NCBI GenBank assembly: GCA_035771175.1
Contig: CM069607.1
Location: 10,598,501-10,662,500 of the forward strand
Direction of reading: 5' to 3'
DNA: 64,000 nucleotides
Source: Paratinospora sagittata
Taxonomy: Eukaryota > Streptophyta > Magnoliopsida > Ranunculales > Menispermaceae
Below the pieces are notes generated by a model that did no database searches, was not told where the DNA came from, and saw nothing but the letters and a program-made list of their open reading frames with translations. Below, in pieces: positions 49,491 through 59,450 of this stretch (positions are counted from its first letter, which is position 1; each line of letters starts with the position of its first letter). The translations under genes were made by a program, and so were the position numbers.

Positions 49491-51119
49491 TTGTGTCCTT
49501 CACAAATGTATCTTTCTTTCAACAAAAGAATGGCCTCAAGTGAAGCTGCGACTTTCGGTAATAGGGAACCAATTCCCACTAGACTCAAGAAATTGTCCAA
49601 AAGGGTGGTTATGACTATGAGGAGTATCGACAATAGAGATCTCCGTCTCCGTCCGATCCTTCACGAAAAACTTGCAACACTGGGGTGGTTGAACATAACA
49701 AAAGTTGAGGGTAACGTCTCTTACAACTTGATGAAATCCTTCTACGGAGCCATGAATTGCGTAGGACTTCAAGAAGATGGGATCAACCCTGTTTTGGAGA
49801 CAACGGTTAGGAGAACAAAGATTTCTATCGGCGTCGAAACTATTGCACAACTTATGAAGATTCCAATTGAAGATAGAATCATTGATCCACACGAACCCCA
49901 GACAGTTGCAGAGATCGCAGAGTCCAACGAACAGTTGTTCAATTTCCTCACCAAAGAGTCGTACACCCAATCAACGTACACCAACCTCCCAAACAACTTC
50001 CTTAAACCATCTCTTGCCCGCCTTAGAAAGATCATATTCGGCAACATCTTGCCAGAAATGGGGACTAGAGGCACTATGTCAAGGGCTCAACTTCTTGTGT
50101 TATATTGCATAGAGAAGAAAATTAAGGTCTCCCTACCTCACATCATCATCCAATAAATGTTGAGAGTGATTCAAAACCCTTTGAGAAAGGATCTCCTCGG
50201 CTACGGAGTCTTGATCATGAGAATGTTATACGAGGCAAAAGTCAACACTTTTGATAAGTCTTCGAAGCAGATCACTGAGGCGGTTACAACATCCTCTATC
50301 TTCAAGACATATGTCACAAGTAGAGGGGTAACTGACGAGGAAGTATTTGGTGCGACTTTTAATGGCGAAAGAATGAGAGATGAATATAGACATTGTTACC
50401 GAAAAAGTCGACGCAAGATTCACATTAGGGAAGTACCAAATAATGAGCCTAACCAGAACCCTACGTCAAACCCAGCCTCAAATAATGATCCAACCGAGCA
50501 CCTGTTCACTGATGAAGATTTATTTGCCAACCTAAATCAATCTCAACCAAATCAAGATAGACAAGAAGTTCCAGCAAATCCACCTTCCTGGAACATGCCA
50601 ACTCAAGGAAATACAACGTACCAAAGGTTTCCAACTCCTAAGGTACCGTATCAGCCTGTTTCACAAGTTCTAGTGAACCAACAACAACAGAATTGGGCGG
50701 TACCAAATTATGGAAGACAGGACATCCCAATGAGCCCATTGTTTCAAGACTTTTTAAACCAAGCATATCCAAATGTCCAAGGGGTTCCAGTTAGGGGATC
50801 CCGGTACAGTCAAAACAACTACACCACACCTATGAGTCAACCGTACGGCCAATACTTTTCATCAATGCCTACGGCCTACCCTCCACCTATGAGACAATCA
50901 ACCCATCAACCATCAATGGGGCAATCGACTAACACATCCGAACAGTTAAATGTGATCGTAGCTAGCATTGCTCGAATAGAGGAGACTCAAAGTGATTTGT
51001 TAACACATATGCGAAACGTCGAAGAGCAACGAGCAAATTCTCAACCTTCTTCTAGCAGTCTTTCTGTACCTAGTAGGAGGTCTAGAAGGAGCAATAGTAG
51101 GCAGGAAAACCAAGAATGA
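49491..51119 (+). pseudogene. Additional ORF upstream of gag, 541 codons with one in-frame stop
   Basis: One reading frame covers 49491-51119, interrupted only by TAA at 50154-50156 that is immediately followed by ATG. The N-terminal part (LGWLNITKVEGNVSYNLMKS, FYGAMNCVG, VRRTKISIGVETIAQLMKIP) resembles the plant domain named putative plant transposon protein (my recollection, unverified). The C-terminal part is Gln/Asn/Pro-rich with spaced PTPKVPYQPVSQVL and MSQPYGQYFSSMPTAYPPPM, then a possible coiled segment (NVIVASIARIEETQSDLLTH) and a Ser/Arg tail. It lacks gag or pol motifs. Its place between 5' LTR and gag recalls the extra ORF of Ogre elements, though gag here looks chromoviral. The first usable ATG may be 49491 or 49530. 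Confidence 0.55.
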
Positions 51120-51216
51120 TCACTGGCATTGTAAAAATGTATTTTTATATATATGAATGAAATGTTTTGTTTAAGACTATCTTTGGTGGGCTGACTTACA
51201 ACCATTCTTTCTTTTG

Positions 51217-51511
51217 TATCACTAACTTTGGAGTGGTATGGGACACAACAAAATTGGAGGATACTAAATAAAACGTGGAAGTAAGAAAACCCACGACCCT
51301 GTATGAAAATAAACATTTGGAGAAATATGCATTACTAACATTATCACTAAGTTTACACGGTATGGGACAAGTAAACTTGGACGATACTATTAGTGAACTA
51401 CGATTCCGCCGATGTTTTCTAGAGACCGTGTTCATACAACTTAACTTGGTTGACACCCTTATTACCAAATTCATGTGGTATGGGACACACGAATTTGGAT
51501 AATAATCAAAA
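51217..51511. repeat. Three hairpins with a conserved loop and covarying stems
   Basis: Units at 51217-51266, 51342-51389 and 51460-51511 each have the loop GGTATGGGACA. The stems differ but stay paired: CCAAATTCATGTG with CACACGAATTTGG in unit 3, TAAGTTTAC with GTAAACTTG in unit 2, and a weaker TAACTTTGGAGTG with CACAACAAAATTG in unit 1. Outer TATC...GATA bases also pair in units 1 and 2. The units sit 75-125 bases apart just after the ORF. No protein is encoded. Confidence 0.65.
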
Positions 51512-51889
51512 AAACTAAGCAAAAGAGTTTGAATACATAAGATCGCGATAGAACGTTAGATCAGGATATTTACCGAGGCAAATCTTAGAATTTTTATGAC
51601 TCGTATGGATTTTCAATGAAATATATATGTATGTTCACAAAAGCCAGAACCAAAACATTTGAAATGCTCGCAAAGTTTTATACTTATTATATAAACAGTC
51701 TAATCTTGTTTTACACCATGGCCAGACATACGAGGCACATAAGATTCTTTGATTCCTCAACAAAAACCTTACACTATACATAGAAAAATAGGCGATTTAT
51801 ATATTGCAGTACTCTCAAAATTGTTGCTGAGCATACCATAACATTATATTTGGCTATAATTCCTAAATCGTGGTTTAATTTTCTCCTTG

Positions 51890-53583
51890 CCAGTGAGAAA
51901 ATGTAAACCAGGAAAAGAGGAAGGCCACGTACTGTTCATTCAGAAGAGGAAGCACCTCTTGAGATTCAGAATCAGGAACCGCAGCCTCCGATGACAGCAT
52001 AGGCCACACCCGACACTGCCATTACATATGGGCAAGCAGTACCACCCCAACCTACACCCTTTGCCCTTCCTTCGAGTATGGAAGTCTTCTTCGCCGGATT
52101 TATCGAGGCGATGAAAGTAACAGTTCAGACGACCGTTCGTGAGACCACAACCAATCAGGTTGCCACTTTGTAGGCACCTGAGAGATCTGAGTCGGAGACT
52201 CAAACCGACCAGATAACGAAGTACAAGAGGCTACAACCTCTTACTTTTGCTGGCACCATTGATGCTGAAGAGGTGCAGAAATGGCTAGATGAGTCAAAGA
52301 AGGCTCTCGATGCAATGGGAGTCGATGAGACTCGAAAGATTCCACTCGCGACCTACCAACTTATTGGTGGAAAAAATACATGGTGGATAACTGTAAAAGA
52401 GGACCCAAGGGTCAACACAGTGAACATGACTTGGCAACAGTTGGAGTCAATGTTTATTGATGAATACTTTCCCGGCCCAGTGAAGAGGCAGAAGCGCCAG
52501 GAGTTTGCCAAGTTATACCAGGGTAGCATGACAGTCAGGGAATATGCTGGCAAGTTCAAAGAATTATAGGTGTACCCTCTCTCCACCATCTCAACGGAGC
52601 TTGATAAGACCTAGAAATTCTACAATGGCCTGCGTCCTGATATTCGACAAGCCTTGTCGATCTTGGATCTCACGATTTACAAGGAGGTCGTTGACAAGGT
52701 CATGAGCTTTGAGCAAGAGAAGATCGTGCAAGAGCAGAGAATGAATAAGGGAAAACGGCCTGCAACGTTTTTCCAACAGGGCTCGCAGCAGGGCAACAAG
52801 AAGAAGCTCTACTATAATCAAAACCCAGCCCTCCCAACCCCTGTTTCGAAGAATGAGGCCATGACACCTACGACTGAACAATCTAACCCTGGCCAGCAGA
52901 GTTTTCTCATTCATGGCCACGGAGGCCGTAGTGACAGGGGTGGCCGTCGAAATGGCAATGGCAGAGGTGGTCGTCAGCACCACAATCAGCATGGCCAACA
53001 AAATCATCAGCAGCGGAGGCTGACTTGTTACAACTGTGGCCAGCAGGGCCATGTAAAATATGTCTGTCCGCACCTTCAGCAACATATTCCCGTTGTTCCA
53101 GTTCAACAAGCATCACCTGCTGCGAATGCCCAACCCAAGCAGAACCAGTAGAACCAAGGACAACGGAACCAGGGCAGAGCATTTGCTATAGCTCAACAAC
53201 CCCTCCCAGACAACAATGTAGTCGAAGGTACATTTCCCTTGTTCAATACCATGGTACATGTCTTGTTCGATTCGGGCGCTACGAATTCTTTTAAATCGTC
53301 TGCATTGGTAAGACATTTAGGGTTGCATCCTGAACCCACAATAGTCACACTCTATGTCACATCACTTTTAGGATCTGGTACTGACATTAAATTGCAGTGT
53401 TCTCAATGTGAACTTCGAATGTCAGAACATATCATATATGCAGATCTTTTTGTGATGGACATTGAAGACTTCGACATCATCTTTGGCATGGACTGGCTCG
53501 CACCACTAAATGCAATGATCGATTGTATGAAGAAGCAAGTTCAGTTAACCTTGTCCACAGGGGAGATTGTCAAGATTCAGTGA
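51890..53583 (+). pseudogene. Chromovirus-type gypsy gag and protease remnant
   Basis: The gag capsid region (52080-52569) shows FAGTIDAEEVQKWLDESKKA and GMTVREYAGKF-like SMTVREYAGKFKEL. The nucleocapsid has one zinc knuckle CYNCGQQGHVKYVCP (Cys-x2-Cys-x4-His-x4-Cys) at about 53025-53070 after an Arg/Gly-rich stretch. The aspartic protease has LFDSGATNSF (53266) and FGMDWLAPLNA (53484). In-frame stops occur near 52000, 52170, 52567, 52612 and 53149. Similarity stops at 53583, where reverse transcriptase should follow on this strand but does not. Confidence 0.8.
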
Positions 53584-53599
53584 GCAAGGAAATGTATAC

Positions 53600-54970
53600 A
53601 CAACTTGACTGTACACGAATTCCAACCATCATCTTTGGCGGAGGTTTAGGTCTCTCTGAGTGTATATGTACTTAAGACTCTTGTGATCCGAGAAAACCTC
53701 AAATCGTTCACCATATAGGTAATGACGCCATAACTTCAGTGCAAATACGACAGCTGCAAGTTCCAAGTCATGTGTTGGGTAATTACCCTCATGAATCTTC
53801 ATTTGCCTCGAGGCATATGCAACAACTTGGCCTTCTTGCATTAGTACGACACCTAAGCCTTAAAGAGAGGCGTCGGTGTATAGTGAAAATCCAAGTGAAT
53901 TTCTTGAAGTGATAAGTACAGGTGCCGACATGAGACATTTCTTTAATTCCTGAAATGATGCTTCACAGGCGGGATTCCAGATGAATCGCACGTCTTTTTG
54001 AGTGAGCTTTGTGATAGGTTCAACAATCTTTGAGAAGTCCTTGATGAAGCGTCTGTAATAGCCAGCCAAACCAAGAAAACTCCTAATCTGAGTAATAGTG
54101 GTAGGCTGCTTCTAATTTAAAACCGCTTCAACCTCAGAAGGATCGACCTCAATGCCATTGCCTGAAACCACATGGCCTAGGAATTGAACTCGTTTCGCCC
54201 AAAATTTGTACTTACTCAACTTTGCATATAGCTGGTGGCTTTTCAAGGTCTGGAGGACTATTTTCAGATGTATCTTATGGTCTTTCTCGGTTGAGGAATA
54301 TATCAAGATCTAGTCCACAAAAACCACCACAAATCGGTCTAAGTATAACCGAAAGATGTGGTTCATCAAATCCATGAATGCAGCAGGTGCATTTGTTAGA
54401 CCGAACGACATGACCAAGAACTCGTAGTGACCGTACCGAGTTCTGAATGTCGTCTTGGTAATGTCCGACTCTCGGATCCGGAGTTGGTGATAATCGGATA
54501 GCAAATCAATCTTAGAGAAGTATTTGACATCTCTAAGTTGGTCGAACAAGTCATCGATCCTGGGCAACGAGTATCTATTCTTAATGGTGACGTTATTGAG
54601 CTTGCGATAGTCTATGCAAAGTCGTAACGAACCATCCTTTTTGCAAACGAACAGAACTGGAGAGCCCCAGGGTGATGAACTCTTTCTGATGAAGCTATTA
54701 CTCTCTAATTCCTTCAGTTGTTTGTCTAATTCAACCAGCTCGACATTTGACATTCTGTATGGTGGAATTGAGATAGGCCCGGTCCCAGGTATGAGATTGA
54801 TTTCAAAATTGAATTCCCTAACAGGAGGTAGACCAAGAAGGTCATTTAGAAAGACTGTTGGGAATTTAGATATTACCGAGACATCGTGTACTTCGAAAGG
54901 GTACATTGCTGGTGAGTCATTTTCATCACCAAGGGATAGAGCCAGTCCATGCCGAGTTGTGAATACATAT
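53600..54970 (-). pseudogene. Gypsy reverse transcriptase and RNase H remnant, opposite strand
   Basis: Reading leftward: a protease trace GMDWL near 54960, then the reverse transcriptase ([76 protein letters not shown]). The catalytic box reads FVD followed by a stop at 54310, so the second catalytic Asp is lost. The connection GYYRRFIKDFSKIVEPITKL and RNase H ([37 protein letters not shown]) follow to 53629. It ends at about 53600, right against the oppositely oriented gag-protease. Confidence 0.82.
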
Positions 54971-56691
54971 CTTGATCTTCACATTTTAAAGATATTTCTA
55001 TGATTTTTTAAAGTATTTTATTTGATCATAAAATATCATGATTTATTATCAAACTTTAATCGAGAAATCAAAAATTGTTTTTATAGTCTTTTAGGACGCT
55101 AATGTTTTAGCAGCACCTTCTTGGACTTGATAAGTCAATACGCTGATAAAATATTAGGACGCTCAAGGTTGAATTGAACTGATTCATAAGGACGCTTACT
55201 TGTAAGTAGCGGCCTCCCTTTAGTCAACCTTTGAAAGTGTCAGGATGCTGACTTAGCTTCATCTCGCTGGAAATTCTATTAGTTCTTTTTTTAATTGATT
55301 TCTATCTTTAAGGACGCTAATAGTTATAAGTTGAATAAACTATCAGGACACTACATGTACAAGAGCGCCCTCATCCTTAGAATCAACTTAATAACTTTAA
55401 GAACGCTTACTGTCCTTCAACACAGTTAATATTGTTTTAAAATTTCAAGACGCTTACTTATGAGTAGCGCCCTTGTACGTTTAAGTAATTTTAAAACAAA
55501 GTAGGACGCTAACTATCGAGTAGAACCTCATAACTTAAGTCGTTTAATTGTTAAATAAAGTCAGGGCGCTTACGACTCAGTAGCGTCATCGTTTTATTGT
55601 TCAGTAGGATGATGATGCTCTATGAGCGCCCTCAAAGGAACAAAATGACAAAAATAATATTTTTGTTGTTCTGACACGTAAATCCTTTTCGCCACTTTTT
55701 CAGAACAACTTTTCGTACAAAAATCAACTTTTTGTATTTGTAAGAGATATTCTCAGATTCATGAACCACGTCTCTTAAACTTTCCTTATTCATGAATCTA
55801 GAGAAAATCAGAATGTTCATAAAAATGTGCAGTTGTCATTTTCTTAATACATTCTAGTTATTGTGAGTAAACGTTCATATTTGAAATTCAAATTTAAATG
55901 AACAACAACTTCATCTCTACAAGTTTATATATACCAGCATTTAACAATCCGTTAAGACTGTCGAAAATTCTCTAAGCCAAAACACTTTTGAAAGTTAGTC
56001 AAATTTTCATTTGATTCAAATAGCTTAAGTTATTCTAGGTTTCAAAGCGTCTTCTTTGAAACTTTGCTTATTCAAAAGATTTTCATACTGAGCTAAATTT
56101 TTATCTTTATCTGAAAATTTATTTGAAAGCTTGAGCTGTTTTCACTCAAATTTTCAGCATTGTTTTAACTTATATCATTCTTGCTGAAAGAAAAATTTGA
56201 GAGATAGCTCATAGGATACAGTTGTACTTAATTTCATATCTTGCATACTGTATCGAGGTTGTAACAGTAGTTAGATAAACTACTGAGTTGATATTCTTAT
56301 ATTCAACAAGATTAGGTCTTCTCACACCCGTAAGTTGAGAAACGGAAGTTCTCACACCCGTAAGTTGAGAAAGCTTAGGTATGTCTTACACCCGTAAGTT
56401 TGGATTGGTTGGTCTCAAGCTTGCAAGTTGAGCAGTGTAACGGTTGTTCTCACACACGGAAGTTGAGAAAAGGTGTAACGGTTTGATTCTCACCCGTAAG
56501 AGAATCCTTTAGTGATAAGGTTTAAAATCTTAACTGAGGAGGTAAGGTAGTGGATGTAAGCAAGTAGTTGAACCACTATAAATTGACTGTGCATATTCAT
56601 TTATATTCCGCACATTAACTTTGCCATTGTAATTAATTTTAAATTGTCTAAGTGTCCAATTCATCCCCCTTTTGGACATACCTGGACCAAC
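54971..56691 (+). repeat. LTR-like segment, copia SIRE-type appearance, with two hairpin arrays
   Basis: A TATA box lies at about 55926 (TTTATATATACCAGC). After it come T-rich sequence, GAACCACTATAAATTGACTG (about 56569), and CCAATTCATCCCCCTTTTGG near 56660 ending GGACCAACA. This is the layout of SIRE-like copia LTRs. Upstream of the TATA box is the GGACGCT hairpin array (55092-55640), and downstream the CCCGTAAG array. The left boundary was not found. No gag or pol of that element is visible. Confidence 0.45.
55092..55640. repeat. Array of about eleven GGACGCT/AGCGCCCT hairpins
   Basis: The motif AGGACGCTTAC, a 5-8 base loop, then GTAGCGCCCT recurs about every 45-60 bases. Starts are near 55092, 55155, 55188, 55241, 55310, 55344, 55399, 55447, 55502, 55562 and 55606. 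The best arms are at 55188, 55447 and 55562. Several units keep only the left arm. The spacers between units are unrelated to one another. The repeat is too regular in motif and too irregular in spacer for a simple satellite. Confidence 0.7.
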
Positions 56692-56866
56692 AGTGTTTGT
56701 CAACTAAGGGATTATACCACATCTATACGAATTCTAATCACGTCTGTAAGTTAATTAGTTTACGGCTTCTAGCCACGCCCACAAGTTGGTTAGGTTTACG
56801 GCTTCTAGTTAGGCCCGTAAGTTAACTAGATTGTACTGCTTCTATCTACGCCCGTAAGTTAAATAA
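56319..56866. repeat. Array of about ten hairpins with a CCCGTAAG loop
   Basis: Units near 56319, 56349, 56385, 56412, 56448, 56485, 56732, 56769, 56804 and 56838 share a loop close to CACCCGTAAGT. Stems differ between units yet stay self-complementary: TTCTCA/TGAGAA (56319, 56349, 56448), GATTCTC/GAGAATC (56485), CTAAT/ATTAG (56732), TCTAGTTA/TAACTAGA (56804). The first six lie in the LTR-like segment ending at 56691, and the last four in a second partial copy (56702-57103). Confidence 0.7.
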
Positions 56867-57103
56867 ACTTAGTAGATTTAAGAAATCTTGATCGTGGGTG
56901 GTCAGGTAGTGAAGTAGGTTCAAGGGGAACCAAACGACTAGAAATCACTGTGTCCATTTGTTTACTTTTACTGCACTTTATCATTTTTCTTATTACCTAC
57001 TGCGCACTTAAATTGATTAATTAAATTAACTGAAAGATAAAGCAAAAATCCGCTACATCCATTTCACCCTCCTCTTGGAGGAAATTACTCGGGCCAACAC
57101 AAG
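56702..57103 (+). repeat. Second partial LTR-like copy
   Basis: It follows the same order as 56300-56691: CCCGTAAG hairpins, a GGTGGTCAGGTAGTGAAG-like stretch, GAACCAAACGACTAGAAATC (about 56929), an AT-rich part, then CATTTCACCCTCCTCTTGGA and GGGCCAACA. It is a diverged direct duplicate of the right part of the preceding LTR-like segment. Confidence 0.5.
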
Positions 57104-58260
57104 TGCGAACATTTTTTCTAATGTAACAGAGTTTCAACCCAAGAGATGGTGAGGTTGGCTTCCACTCATCTAGAAGGCTAGGCACTGGACTGGTTTCAAA
57201 TTTATGAGGCATCAATTCTCAACTGATGTAATAGAGCGATTTGGCCCTAGTTGCTATGAAAACCATGTGGGACAGGTTACTAAGTTAAGGAAAACTTCCA
57301 CAATGAGAGCTTATCAAGATTTGTTCCAAGCATTAATTGCTAGAACGAAAGATTTACTAGAAGCATTCTTTGCAGTCTGCTTCAATAGAGGATTGAAGGA
57401 TGCCATAAAAAGTTAAGTCTCCATGTTCCAACCAAAAACTTCAGCTCAAGCTATCAGATTAGCCTTATTACAAGAAAGCACCATGGAAGCATTGCTCAAA
57501 GAGGCAAGGGCTTCAACATGGTCTTCTTTTACTCTGATGGTAGGTGTCTTGGAGGTGAAATAGAGTTCTTTAGGCCAACTCCCTCCCATTAAAAAATTAT
57601 CTCCTGCAGAAATGCAAGAGATGAGGGAAAAGAAACTTTGTTACTATTGTAAGGAGAAATCTGCAACAGGCCACAAATGAAAGAGGACAAAGATTTATTT
57701 GTTGGAAGGGGACCCAGATGAAGACGCAGTTGGTGCATAGGTAGAGCGTGAAACTCATGCAGTTGAACCCTTCGTATCAATTCACTCCGCAACGGGTGTC
57801 AATTCTCATCAAACAGTACGAATTAGAGGTTACATCAAGAAGAAGACAATATTCATCTTTATTGACTCAAGCAACACACACAACTTCCTTGATATTTGAG
57901 CGGCAAAGCGCACGGGTTGTGATGTACAACAAGATAAGCCTTTAATGGTGGTTGTGGCGGATGGAACAAAAATCACTAGCACTGTTATTTGCAAGCAACT
58001 AGCTTGGAGCATGCAAGGCAAAGAGTTGAGAGCAAATATGAGGTTGATTCCTTTAGGGGGTTGTGGCATGGAGTTGGGTATACAGTGGCTATCACAATTA
58101 GGGTCTATCTTGTGGGATTTTAAGAACTTGTTAATGGAGTTTCAGTTGGGGGGGATACGATTTGTGTTGCGAGGCTTTACAATAGGACCTTTAAAGTTGG
58201 TTTCGGTTGTCCATACAAGGGACCTCAAACTACTACTAAAATTTTCTCATCGTTAGTGGA
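57104..58260 (+). pseudogene. Second gypsy element: gag and protease remnant
   Basis: Fragments include MVRLASTHLEG, FGPSCYENHVGQVTKLRKTS, FAVCFNRGLKDAIKS, LSPAEMQEMREKKLCYYCKE (a decayed zinc knuckle), IDSSNTHNFLDI (protease active site, usually DSGSTHNF), VVVADGTKITSTVICKQLAW and LIPLGGCGMELGIQWLSQLG. This order is the gag-protease of a chromovirus of a different group from that at 51890. Stops and frameshifts occur every 100-200 bases. Confidence 0.75.
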
Positions 58261-58489
58261 GCCGCTTGTTAAAGGCCCAACTACTAGAGCTATTGAGAGG
58301 GAACCAAAAGAGTTGCACAGATTACTCAACAAGAATGACAACAAATTCTATGAGCCGAAAAGGTTGCCACAACCACGAGAATAGGATCACTACATTCCTT
58401 TGTTGCAGGGTAGTACAACTCCCAGTGTTAAACGATATTGATACCCACATGTGCAGAAATTTGAGATGGAAAAATTTGTTACAGAATTG

Positions 58490-58885
58490 CTAGAATGTAG
58501 CCATATAAATAGGTTACTTTGTCAATGAGGGGGAATCGGGAACTCTCTCCATTACAAAGTTATTCAAAAGATTAGAGAGGCTGCTTATGAGATGGAGGTA
58601 CCTGCAACTTTAAGAATTCATCCAATTTTTCATGTATCTTGTTTAAAGAAGAAAATTGGAGAGACAATTATTCCCACAACAGAGCTAATTGTTGATGATG
58701 GTGGCTTTTACAAATTGAGGCCAGAGTTGTCTTGAATAGGCGCCCAATAAAGCGGAACAACTGTTTAGTGACAAAATGGTTGATTCATTGGTCGAATTCA
58801 TTTCCTGAAGATGCAACTTGAGAAGATGTCTATCACATACAACAGAAATGTTCTCTATATCAACCTCGAGGACAAGGCTTTTCTA
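58490..58885 (+). pseudogene. Second gypsy element: extreme C terminus of pol
   Basis: A decayed frame has MEVPATLRIHPIFHVSCLKK, as after integrase in chromoviruses, and ends YINLEDKAFL just before the polypurine-like GAGGACAAGG. Between 58260 and 58490 almost all of reverse transcriptase, RNase H and integrase is missing, so the copy carries a deletion of about 3 kb. Confidence 0.65.
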
Positions 58886-58886
58886 A

Positions 58887-59150
58887 TGTAACAATCCCAA
58901 ATTAGAAGCATTCTTTATTAAAAACTTTAGAATTTTAGAAAGTTAGTTTTTAGCAACTGCTAGCAACCAATTGATTTCTTTCGATTTCTCTGTTTTTTTG
59001 GTTTCTATTTTAGTTTGGCTTTTGGCTATAAATAGGAGATACCCATGTAACAGGTTTTCATGGAAACTCATCAATAGAATTCTTATTTTAGTCTATTCTA
59101 GTGCTTCTTCTTGGCTGTTTCATAACGATAGATATCAAAAACCTCAAGAA
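58887..59150 (+). repeat. 3' LTR of the second gypsy element
   Basis: Starts TGTAACAATCCCAAATTAG right after the polypurine-like tract. TATA box in GGCTATAAATAGGAG at about 59024. The right end is not defined; similarity to an LTR fades by about 59150. Confidence 0.5.
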
Positions 59151-59450
59151 ATATACTATACAATTAAATATCAATGCTGCAATGAAACTTTAACTAGTAT
59201 TATCCCATTCAAACAAACAAACAAAATGAATAATCAAGTACCGTCCTTTTTTTTTTTTTGATAGCAAGTACCATCCTATTTAAATAAACGAAATAAACAA
59301 TATAATTTTCAACTATATATCACATCGGGTGTAAGTAATATGGGGCAAAACTAGTTTCAGGATAATGATACATGAAAAGAAGTGATCATCCACGAATCTG
59401 CATACCAAGTATGCATGACTTCTCTATGATCTTTTCGTTCTCATCATATG

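Noticed and set aside
52591..53182. Minus-strand frames of 172 and 91 codons
   Set aside because: They are antisense to the gag nucleocapsid with its zinc knuckle, which explains the open frames by composition.
55092..56866. CRISPR-like array
   Set aside because: Eukaryotic nuclear DNA, no identical direct repeats or uniform spacers, no cas genes; the units are hairpins with variable stems.
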